A DNA stretch of 19,941 nt from Lentisphaeria bacterium (GTDB lineage Bacteria; Verrucomicrobiota; Lentisphaeria; Victivallales; Victivallaceae), in the NCBI GenBank assembly GCA_900768515.1, contig CAAGDG010000145.1:1-19941 (forward strand), read 5' to 3'. Under the pieces are notes generated by a model, which was given only the letters and a program-made list of their open reading frames with translations, was not told the DNA's origin and searched no databases. Positions within the stretch are counted from its first letter, which is position 1, and the number at the start of each line of letters is the position of its first letter. The translations under genes were made by a program, and so were the position numbers. Shown here one piece after another: positions 14,330-19,941 of this stretch.

Positions 14330-15286
14330 ATGAAAGTCACTCTGCAGCAACTTGCCGGAATGGCGGGAGTTTCCGTCGCAACCGTTTCGCGCGTTCTCAA
14401 CGGAAACCCGGCCGTGGCTCCGGAGACCAGGAAAAAAGTGCTGCGTGCAGCCCAGGCCAGCGGTTTTTCCGGAAACTGGAAACTCTCCGGCCGGCCGCTG
14501 GTCGCGCTGATCACCAGCCGCTGGAACGTCAGCAACATTCAGCCCCACCTGATCGAAGAGGTGGCCGATGAGCTGGAACGGTACGATTTCCAGTATGAAA
14601 TCATCCCGCTCGCCCACCTTTCGCTCCTGGAAAATCTTCCGGTCAGCGGCATCGTCTCGCTGGTCACCCGCGACGAACTGCCGCCGGAGTGGCATCCCGA
14701 CGTACCGACCGTCATGCTCAACGCGGAGGAGAACCGGGCGGAGAATTTCTACAGCGTCTACTCCGATATCGCCCACGGATTCGAACTTGCGGTCGAACAC
14801 TTCTACGAACTCGGCCATCGCCGGATCGCACTCGCCACCCGGGGGCTGAACGTCTTCCTTGAAAAACGGCGCCAGGAGACCTTCCGGACCGCGGTACGCA
14901 GGCACCGCGATCTCAAGGGAATCATCTCAACCGAATGGGAGCCGCTCTCCGGATTTCTGAACGCTTTCGCCCGCCTGCGGCGACGGGAGGTCACCGGACT
15001 GCTGGTGCCCGGTTACAACAATGCGCTGGCGGCATTTCACGCGCTCTCCCTTTTGAACTGGTCGGTCCCCGGCGAACTTTCGATCATCGTCCAGGACGAA
15101 CGCTGGACCACCCGCTATCTGCTGCCGGAACCGACGGAGATCCAGATCGACCTCTCCGCCATCTGCGGCGAAGCGGTCAAAATGCTGCGCACCCTGCTTG
15201 CCGGCGGCGCCGTGCCGCGCAATGTTCTGGTCCCCTACCGGCTGGTGCCCAGGGAAAGCACCGCGGCGCCGCCCGGAACGCCCTGA
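14330..15286 (+). CDS. LacI-family transcriptional regulator
   Basis: 318 residues. The N-terminal LacI helix-turn-helix is clear: VTLQQLAGMAGVSVATVSRVLNG (3-25), then PAVAPETRKKVLRAAQASGF. The usual hinge (YRPN..AR.L) is replaced by SGNWKLSGRP (47-56), unlike the family norm. The rest (57-305) is a periplasmic-binding-protein-like sensor, with GFELAVEHFYELGHRRIALAT-type text and QDERW near the C-terminus; the ligand is presumably a sugar. ATG 14330 is chosen because AGAAGGA lies 9 bases upstream and the in-frame ATG at 14267 overlaps the -35. It is divergent from the pseudopilin/hydrolase operon and probably its regulator, through the inverted sites at 14162-14231. Its stop lies 3 bases from the end of the convergent DUF1275 gene. 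Confidence 0.93.
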   Translation: MKVTLQQLAGMAGVSVATVSRVLNGNPAVAPETRKKVLRAAQASGFSGNWKLSGRPLVALITSRWNVSNIQPHLIEEVADELERYDFQYEIIPLAHLSLLENLPVSGIVSLVTRDELPPEWHPDVPTVMLNAEENRAENFYSVYSDIAHGFELAVEHFYELGHRRIALATRGLNVFLEKRRQETFRTAVRRHRDLKGIISTEWEPLSGFLNAFARLRRREVTGLLVPGYNNALAAFHALSLLNWSVPGELSIIVQDERWTTRYLLPEPTEIQIDLSAICGEAVKMLRTLLAGGAVPRNVLVPYRLVPRESTAAPPGTP

Positions 15287-15289
15287 ACA

Positions 15290-16009
15290 TCACCGCGACC
15301 GTCCCCTTCCGAGCGTCAGACTGCGGAACCGGCGCCGCCAGAAGACTGCGCTCCGCCGGGTGGTGATCAGAAAGAAGACCGCGATCAATCCGGCCGGCGC
15401 CAGCAGAAATACATAACGGCCGAATGTCTTGAGCAGGACGGCTCCGATTGCGGCACCGGCGATGAAACAGACGATCACCCCGTAATAGTGCAGCGCCTTG
15501 CGCAGTTCGGAACGTTCGCCGCCGAGGATCGTGTGATAGAGCGCCTCGGTTCCGCTGCGCAGATTCCCGGTGCACATTGTGGAAGCGAAAGGCAGCCCGT
15601 GCACCCGGCGGAATGTCTGCACCTGCATCGCACAGACAAATGAAATCAATGAGTTGACCAGGTAGTCGAACTCTCCGCCGGGAATGAAGCAGATCGGCAG
15701 CAGACAGACGAATTCCAGCAATATCACCGACTGGTGCCAGCTGATCTTCCGGGAAACCGGAAGCTTGCGGTGCACCACCTCGGCGACGAAGATGCCGAGC
15801 GCGTAAAACAATGTGGCCAGCAGATACTTGCCGCATGCCCGCCACTCCAGATTCGCCAGCCGGAACCCACAGAGAACCATGTTCCCGGTCACGGCATTGG
15901 CAAACACCCCTCCCCGGTAGAGGTAGGTGTAAATATCAAGGAAACCGCCGATGACGCTCAGGACACAGGCCGCGGTCAACCGTTCCGCATCTGATGTGGT
16001 TGTGCTCAT
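15290..16009 (-). CDS. DUF1275 (YoaK-type) membrane protein
   Basis: 239 residues from ATG 16009. Family marks are GGFLDIYTYLYRGGVFANAVTGNMV (21-45; the Gly-Gly-Phe-x-Asp and Thr-Gly-Asn signatures) and a second TGN at 147-149 (MCTGNLRSGTEAL). About six hydrophobic segments are visible (roughly 11-30, 35-52, 62-80, 95-110, 117-132, 175-215), so it is an inner-membrane protein. The biochemical role of the family is not established. The basic tail RRRFRSLTLGRGRSR is probably cytoplasmic. GGAGGAG lies 7 bases before ATG 16009, which decides against ATG 16063. It has its own promoter (16035-16063) and no partner gene. Confidence 0.9.
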   Translation of the reverse strand: MSTTTSDAERLTAACVLSVIGGFLDIYTYLYRGGVFANAVTGNMVLCGFRLANLEWRACGKYLLATLFYALGIFVAEVVHRKLPVSRKISWHQSVILLEFVCLLPICFIPGGEFDYLVNSLISFVCAMQVQTFRRVHGLPFASTMCTGNLRSGTEALYHTILGGERSELRKALHYYGVIVCFIAGAAIGAVLLKTFGRYVFLLAPAGLIAVFFLITTRRSAVFWRRRFRSLTLGRGRSR

Positions 16010-16034
16010 GAACCAACTCCTCCGCAAATATGAT

Positions 16035-16063
16035 AAAATACCCTCTTGCGGGCGGAGATGCAA
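16035..16063 (-). promoter_or_regulatory. Sigma70-type promoter of the DUF1275 gene
   Basis: On the minus strand, -35 TTGCAT (16058-16063), 17-base spacer, -10 TATTTT (16035-16040), 25 bases before ATG 16009. Confidence 0.6.
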
Positions 16064-16101
16064 GGAACAAGGAAAAAAACATTTTGTTCCGGGATGATCC
16101 G

Positions 16102-16132
16102 CCGTGCCGCCCCCCTCCGGAGTCAGGCACGG
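16102..16132. repeat. Inverted repeat of unknown role
   Basis: CCGTGCC (16102-16108) and GGCACGG (16126-16132) form a perfect 7-base stem around 17 bases. No T-run follows on either strand, and it lies upstream of the DUF1275 promoter, so it is not an obvious terminator. The rest of 16064-16215 shows nothing recognisable. Confidence 0.4.
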
Positions 16133-16215
16133 TGAACCATCGGCAACGCCTTTGCGTCCCAGTTTCCGGAACAGGCGGTTCAGACGGCGCGGACCGTTGC
16201 GTCCCCTTGAAGTGC

Positions 16216-16245
16216 AAAAACGCGGAACGGAGTTTCCGTTCCGCG
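16216..16245 (-). terminator. Rho-independent terminator of the dehydrogenase/isomerase operon
   Basis: Perfect 10-base stem CGCGGAACGG / CCGTTCCGCG (16221-16230 and 16236-16245) with a 5-base loop; on the minus strand it is followed by TTTTT (16216-16220). It begins 22 bases after the isomerase stop at 16268. Confidence 0.92.
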
Positions 16246-16267
16246 TCCCGTTCCGGCAGCGTTTCGC

Positions 16268-17050
16268 TTACCGGACTCCCATTGCCTTCAGATTGTCGAA
16301 GGAGATTTTGATCGATTCGAAGATATCGCGGTCCATGAAGGTGCGGTCCTGTTCGATCGAGAACCAGCGGACGCCGGTCTCGTTGCAGGCGCGGATGATC
16401 TCCGGCCAGTCCAGGTTTCCTTCGCCGATTTCGCAGAAGACGCCCGAACCGTTCACCCAGGCGAAATCCTTGAAGTGGCAGACCGGCATCCGGCCGGCGA
16501 CCCGGTGGATCCAGTGGACCGGACTGCCGCCGCCGCGGGTCACCCAGTGCACGTCGATCTCCGCCGACACGTTCTTCGGATCGGTGTTGGCGTAGAAGCG
16601 GTCGAGCAGAATCTGGCGGCTGCCCGGAATCCGGCCGAATTCGAAGTCATGGTTGTGATAGCCGAGACGAATCCCGTGTTCCATGAGTTTCTCTCCCTGC
16701 CGGTTGAAAATGTCGATCAGCTGATCGACGTGTTCGAGCGAGTCGCGATATTCGGCCGGAGGCGCCCCCAGTGCGGTGAAATCGCATTCCAGCGTCTTGA
16801 GGCGATCCACCAGAGGAGCGATATCCCCCGCGATGGTCTGCATATTCTCGTGGGTCGCACAGCAGAAAAGGTTGTGGCTGTCGAGCTGTTTCTTGATCAC
16901 ATCCGCCGGAAGCGGCGTGCCGGAAACCTGCACCGCCTGGTAGCCGATCGCGCAGACCTTGTCCAGCGTCGCGTCGAGGTCGCTTTCCGTCTTGCAGTAG
17001 TCGCGCAAATTGTACAGCGTCACCGCGATTTTGGTGTCGGGGGCCTTCAT
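16268..17050 (-). CDS. Sugar phosphate isomerase/epimerase (xylose isomerase-like TIM barrel)
   Basis: 260 residues, normal for the family. TIM-barrel signatures are present: IAVTLYNLRDYC near the start, CAIGYQAVQVSG (33-44), GIRLGYHNHDFEF (126-138) with metal-binding His, EIDVHWVTRGG (164-174), VCHFKDF (190-196), EIGEGNLDW (207-215) and the terminal Glu in WFSIEQD (229-235). These enzymes isomerise or epimerise sugars or inositol derivatives in the cytoplasm with a divalent metal. The substrate cannot be read from sequence. It lies 74 bases after the Gfo/Idh gene, a frequent pairing in sugar and inositol breakdown. The start is supported by AGGAC close upstream and the family's usual N-terminus. 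A strong terminator follows. Confidence 0.9.
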   Translation of the reverse strand: MKAPDTKIAVTLYNLRDYCKTESDLDATLDKVCAIGYQAVQVSGTPLPADVIKKQLDSHNLFCCATHENMQTIAGDIAPLVDRLKTLECDFTALGAPPAEYRDSLEHVDQLIDIFNRQGEKLMEHGIRLGYHNHDFEFGRIPGSRQILLDRFYANTDPKNVSAEIDVHWVTRGGGSPVHWIHRVAGRMPVCHFKDFAWVNGSGVFCEIGEGNLDWPEIIRACNETGVRWFSIEQDRTFMDRDIFESIKISFDNLKAMGVR

Positions 17051-17124
17051 AATGTCCTGTTCTCCTTCATTGTCAAATCCATACGGGGCCGCGCCCGTGC
17101 GCCCCCCGTTCTTCTCACGAAACC

Positions 17125-18186
17125 TCAGAAAACGACCTTGTTGATCGCGCCTTTCTTGACCTGGTCGATCACCCGGACCACGTTCACCGCCTGCTGCATG
17201 GTGATCGGATACGGCTTGCCGAGACGCACCGCGTCATACAGGTATTTCCAGATCTTCCAGGTCTCATCGCCGGTCGAAGGCGCGACGCCGAGTTCGTCCT
17301 CGATCCAGACCGGGGCGACCCGGCCGCCGAATCCGCCCTCCAGAGGGGGATTCTCACGGCTGGCCACGATCTCCGGGACCGGGATGGCCGGATTCAGGTA
17401 TTTGAGCTTCAGCCGTTTTTCATCGTAGCTGATCAGGGAACCGCGGCTGCCGCGCACCACATAAATCGGATCGGGCATGCTGATGCCGCCGGAAATTTCG
17501 ACATCGACGATCCGCCCGTTTTCACCCTTGAAAATGATTTTGAGGTGGTCTTCGGCGTCGCCCTTGGCGGCGACCAGCTTGAGGTCGCTCCAGAGCTCCT
17601 TGACCGGGGACTCCAGAAACTGCAGCGCGTGATCGACCAGGTGCGGTCCCCAGTTCAGGAGCTGACCGCCGCCGCAGTCGAGAATCGTCTGCCAGTCGGC
17701 GCGCCACTGGAAGCTGTGCCGGCAGAGCTTGATCTCAAAAATATTGCCGAGCTTCCCGGACTTGATGATTTCGCGGATATGTTCGAACGCCGGCTCAAAG
17801 CGGCGGTTGTGACGGACAAAGACCCGGCCCGGATTGGCGTCGGAAACCTTCTGCAGCTCAAGCGCATCCTCAAGCCGGCAGGCCAGCGGTTTTTCGACCA
17901 TGACCAGTTTTCCCGCCTGAACCGCTTCGATCGCATGCTTGACATGATCGGGGGAACGGGTCGCGACCGTCACCAGCTCGACCTCGGCATCCTTCAGAAA
18001 ATCGACGCTGTTGTCATAGATGCGCAAATTCGGCTTCTTCTTTGCGGAGGCTTCGCGCCGCTCCTCCGAAATGTCGCATCCGGCCACAATTTCAAACAGT
18101 TCGGGGAACCGGTCCAGCTCGGGGAAGTGCATTCCGTAACCGGCCCGACCGAGCCCCCAGACGCCGACTTTGATTTTTTCCGCCAT
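17125..18186 (-). CDS. Gfo/Idh/MocA-family oxidoreductase
   Basis: 353 residues from ATG 18186. The NAD(P)-binding fold starts KVGVWGLGRAGYG (6-18) with GxGxxG at 11-16; Asp38 ends strand 2 (VAGCD). The family's Glu-Lys-Pro is at 98-100 (VMVEKPLA), and the C-terminal domain has DCGGGQLLNWGPHLVDHAL (170-188), where His182 and Asp185-His186 fit the catalytic block. Members oxidise or reduce sugars, inositols and their derivatives; the substrate here is unknown. ATG 18186 has AAAGGA 8 bases upstream; a longer frame to 18297 would overlap the likely promoter and adds sequence unlike the family. It is first in a two-gene operon with the isomerase. The AraC-type gene just upstream in the same orientation is a possible regulator. 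Confidence 0.93.
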   Translation of the reverse strand: MAEKIKVGVWGLGRAGYGMHFPELDRFPELFEIVAGCDISEERREASAKKKPNLRIYDNSVDFLKDAEVELVTVATRSPDHVKHAIEAVQAGKLVMVEKPLACRLEDALELQKVSDANPGRVFVRHNRRFEPAFEHIREIIKSGKLGNIFEIKLCRHSFQWRADWQTILDCGGGQLLNWGPHLVDHALQFLESPVKELWSDLKLVAAKGDAEDHLKIIFKGENGRIVDVEISGGISMPDPIYVVRGSRGSLISYDEKRLKLKYLNPAIPVPEIVASRENPPLEGGFGGRVAPVWIEDELGVAPSTGDETWKIWKYLYDAVRLGKPYPITMQQAVNVVRVIDQVKKGAINKVVF

Positions 18187-18512
18187 ATCGAAAATCCTTT
18201 CTATCCGTACTCCGGGACAACGGCAGCCGAAACATCGGAGAGAAACCGTTTTATCCGGCATTTTTCTTAATATAACGCAAAAAAAGGAAAAGTCCATTCC
18301 GAAACGATGATTTTCTGCAATCCTCCCTCCTCCCGATGCTCTGTACGGAGAGATTCCCTCTCCCTGTCAAAATACAAGGAACTTGCAAAAAGCGGTTCCG
18401 ATCCGGAAAGGGCCGAGACGCAGAGAGCCTCCTGCATACAGCCGGCACTCTGATCAGATCCGTTCCCTCGTCTGAGTCCGCCATGCCTGGGAAGCGCGAC
18501 AAGGACAAAAAG
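18187..18512. other. 326-base intergenic region
   Basis: No gene seen. It holds the possible promoter above. A perfect inverted repeat GGAGAG/CTCTCC (18347-18352 and 18358-18363) abuts a consensus TTGACA on the minus strand (18365-18370). That -35 has only a poorly spaced (19 bases) partner TACAGA at 18340-18345. No clear terminator follows the AraC-type gene. Confidence 0.5.
18269..18296 (-). promoter_or_regulatory. Possible promoter of the dehydrogenase/isomerase operon
   Basis: On the minus strand, a good -10 TATATT (18269-18274) with a poor -35 TGGACT (18291-18296) at 16 bases. A weak -35 is typical of activator-dependent promoters, which would suit AraC control, but this is inference. 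Confidence 0.35.
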
Positions 18513-19517
18513 TTAAAAAAGCGTAATGATTTCTCCGCTCATTCCACCGGGGTTTTTCCGATAATGCAACGGAGATACTCCGATGACGGATTTGAACACT
18601 TTACTGAAGTAGAACGGATTGTCCCAGCCGACTTGCCTTCCGGTCTCCGCAACGCTCAGATCGGAATTCAGCAGCAGTCCCGCCGCTTCCCGCAGCCGGA
18701 GAGAGATCATATATTCCTGCGGCGCCAAATGAAAACGCCGGCGGAAAATCCGGTAAAAATGAACGCGGGATAACGAGGAGCGGCGAAGAAGTTCATCGAT
18801 ATCGAAATTGTCCCTGTAATGCTCGTTCAAGTATTCCATCGCCGGCTGAAGTCTTCTCCAGTCGTCATCCGGGAAAAAATTCCGCTCGGAACAGGTGAGC
18901 AGCAGGTCCAGCAGACAGTAGCCGTATTTCTTCCGGACGATCTGTTTCCGCCAGAAAGGTTCATTGCGCTCCTCCGAGGCGGCCAGTTCCAGAATCGTGC
19001 CGCGCATCTCCTCCTGCACATGCGGCGGCAGAACGGACGGAATCCGGAACTGATTCAGAAAATCGGCGTACCCATGGTATTCAAAGGAAAATCCGACAGC
19101 GATATAGTCCACCCCCTCCGGGCTCTTCGTCACCGACCGGCGTGCTTCGTTGGCGCGGACATAGGCGACGGAGGATTCCGGACGGGGAATAATCCCCTGC
19201 TCTCTGTCGCGGTAAATTGTCTCCGCAAAACCTTGTAAAGTAACAATAAAAATCACAGCCATCCCATAGGAAAAGAAAAAGTTGAAAGATGATGGTTCTG
19301 GATGACCTACAATCAATAAGAGAATTATTGGATCCTCAAAGTTATCCTCCGGGAACGTGGTCAGACTGGGATGCCGAAATACATGAAATCCCAACGCCAG
19401 CGGGAATGACGGATACGCCTCTTCCAGACGCTCCAGCTTGTGCTGTTCCTGTGCAAGCTGCGTCTCGGCTCGTTCCTTTTCGGCTCGGAGCTGTTCAAGG
19501 GTTTTCGGTTTTGTCAT
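18513..19517 (-). CDS. AraC-family regulator with foreign DUF3847-like N-terminus
   Basis: 334 residues from ATG 19517 (AAGGAGG 9 bases upstream). Residues 36-220 are a sensor domain ending before a typical AraC double helix-turn-helix: 239-260 (FDIDELLRRSSLSRVHFYRI) and 288-310 (SVAETGRQVGWDNPFYFSKV), then GVSPLHYRKN. That part matches the style of Lentisphaerota AraC regulators. Residues 1-32, MTKPKTLEQLRAEKERAE to about KLERLE, instead look like the coiled N-terminus of DUF3847 proteins from Firmicutes conjugative or mobilizable elements. So the frame seems to be a fusion with its joint near 19420, and the regulator's own start is lost. The fusion is in frame and open. Whether it is real or an assembly join cannot be told here. 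It would likely regulate the sugar operon to its left. Confidence 0.8.
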   Translation of the reverse strand: MTKPKTLEQLRAEKERAETQLAQEQHKLERLEEAYPSFPLALGFHVFRHPSLTTFPEDNFEDPIILLLIVGHPEPSSFNFFFSYGMAVIFIVTLQGFAETIYRDREQGIIPRPESSVAYVRANEARRSVTKSPEGVDYIAVGFSFEYHGYADFLNQFRIPSVLPPHVQEEMRGTILELAASEERNEPFWRKQIVRKKYGYCLLDLLLTCSERNFFPDDDWRRLQPAMEYLNEHYRDNFDIDELLRRSSLSRVHFYRIFRRRFHLAPQEYMISLRLREAAGLLLNSDLSVAETGRQVGWDNPFYFSKVFKSVIGVSPLHYRKNPGGMSGEIITLF

Positions 19518-19548
19518 TGTGCTTGACCTCCTTTTTGATTTTGGGGAT

Positions 19549-19594
19549 AAAAAAAGACCGTCAACTTTTCGCATAGTGCGACCAGTCAACGGTC
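19549..19594 (-). terminator. Terminator or attenuator before the fused regulator gene
   Basis: On the minus strand, GACCGTTGACT (19584-19594) pairs along 11 bases (two G-U) with AGTTGACGGTC (19556-19566) around a 17-base loop, followed by seven T (19549-19555). The G-U pairs become mismatches on the plus strand, so it works leftward. It ends the small membrane gene's transcript and lies 31 bases before ATG 19517, so read-through would be needed unless a promoter lies inside it. Confidence 0.75.
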
Positions 19595-19641
19595 TGATTT
19601 TCGGTATTCGGTTTTTGTGTTCAGTTAAACAAACTGAAATT

Positions 19642-19839
19642 TTACGATTTTTTGTTTTTCAAAAAGTCAATAGTTCTTTTCACGATAAATACGATACATA
19701 TCAAACCTACAATCCCACAAACAATAGAGTCCTTTAAGTCTGCAAATCCTCCTGTGTACTGCATTGCATAATAATAAACCGTCCATATCAGTATCAATAC
19801 GAACACACTAATACTTAACCAATAAGACTTTTTCTTCAT
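19642..19839 (-). CDS. Small two-helix membrane protein of the mobile element
   Basis: 65 residues, not recognised as a named family. Two hydrophobic segments are clear: about 7-27 (WLSISVFVLILIWTVYYYAM) and 38-54 (SIVCGIVGLICIVFIV), with basic ends (MKKKS, KNKKS) that suggest both termini are cytoplasmic. GAGGA lies 8 bases before ATG 19839. Codon use is AT-rich, unlike the genes left of 19420, fitting transferred DNA. Just past the stop is a 7-base inverted repeat (19620-19626 and 19632-19638), then the terminator at 19549-19594. Small membrane proteins are common in conjugative elements, but no role can be assigned. Confidence 0.65.
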   Translation of the reverse strand: MKKKSYWLSISVFVLILIWTVYYYAMQYTGGFADLKDSIVCGIVGLICIVFIVKRTIDFLKNKKS

Positions 19840-19890
19840 CTAATTTTCCTCACATTGAACTTCCGATTTGCTTGTTCCATAAAATTCATT

Positions 19891-19941
19891 TTATTCGCCT
19901 TCAAACTTGCTGGCGGCGAACAGCATTTTATGCTGTTTGCA
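19891..19941 (-). CDS. Possible C-terminal tail of an upstream element gene
   Basis: Sixteen codons open from the window edge to TAA (19893-19891), reading CKQHKMLFAASKFEGE. GC-rich third positions contrast with the AT-rich spacer that follows, hinting at real coding. The stretch also contains a palindrome, AACAGCAT-TTT-ATGCTGTT (19919-19937). The identity is unknown and the evidence is thin because the frame is cut by the window edge. Confidence 0.3.
   Translation of the reverse strand, partial: CKQHKMLFAASKFEGE

Larger units (their letters stand above)
19420..19941. mobile_element. Edge of a conjugative/mobilizable element, continuing off the right side
   Basis: From about 19420 onward the DNA is AT-rich and unlike the rest of the window. 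It carries the start of a DUF3847-like gene, a small two-helix membrane protein, a terminator, and what may be the tail of another gene, all on the minus strand. No integrase, terminal repeat or target duplication is visible, and the joint falls inside the DUF3847-like gene rather than at a normal element end. Confidence 0.55.

Noticed and set aside
16102..16132. Inverted repeat as a terminator
   Set aside because: No T-run on either strand and no gene ends close enough; kept only as an unexplained repeat.
1..19941. CRISPR arrays, tRNA or rRNA genes
   Set aside because: No regularly spaced direct repeats, tRNA-like cloverleaf or rRNA text seen on reading both strands.

Overview
The window reads as chromosomal DNA from a Lentisphaerota bacterium, most like gut Victivallis and relatives. 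This is inferred from protein style, not from a marker gene. The signs are several prepilin-like proteins beginning FTLIELLVVIAIIAIL, including a tandem pair ending in a His...Asp-Gly motif; LacI- and AraC-type sugar regulators next to glycan-related enzymes; a Gfo/Idh dehydrogenase paired with a sugar isomerase; and GC-rich codon use. Eight strong or fair promoter matches resemble sigma70 sites, each with a spacer of exactly 17 bases, and most sit just upstream of a clear Shine-Dalgarno start.

Layout. (1) 1-3258, minus strand: a tight four-gene operon of minor pseudopilins (GspH-, GspI-, GspJ- and GspK-like, the last running off the left edge), behind a strong promoter at 3310-3338. (2) 3458-5076, plus: an FklB-like peptidyl-prolyl isomerase and an LD-carboxypeptidase. 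(3) 5104-5895, minus: a Cof-type HAD phosphatase, divergent from (4) 6121-8567, plus: an alginate-lyase-domain protein without a signal peptide and a FAD-dependent oxidoreductase. (5) 8569-9618, minus: mutY, its stop one base from the oxidoreductase stop. (6) 9763-14134, minus: two tandem pseudopilin-like proteins followed by a large secreted clan GH-A-like glycoside hydrolase, closed by a terminator. It is divergent from (7) a LacI-family regulator (14330-15286), and the shared promoter region holds two inverted copies of an 18-base motif that is a good candidate operator. (8) 15290-16009, minus: a DUF1275 membrane protein. (9) 16268-18186, minus: a Gfo/Idh/MocA oxidoreductase and a sugar phosphate isomerase/epimerase, with a terminator. 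(10) 18513-19517, minus: an AraC-type regulator whose first ~32 residues look like the start of a DUF3847 protein from Firmicutes-type mobile elements. (11) About 19420-19941: AT-richer DNA in the style of a conjugative or mobilizable element, with a small two-helix membrane protein and a terminator.

How it fits together. Most of the window looks like carbohydrate scavenging under local control: the LacI regulator probably governs the pseudopilin plus glycoside hydrolase operon, the lyase/oxidoreductase pair would act on uronate-like glycans, and the dehydrogenase/isomerase pair on a sugar or inositol-like compound. The two most notable points are the regulator-pseudopilin-hydrolase locus with its paired operator, and the junction at about 19420 where a mobile-element gene start is fused in frame to a resident AraC regulator. 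That junction is either a real rearrangement or an assembly join.
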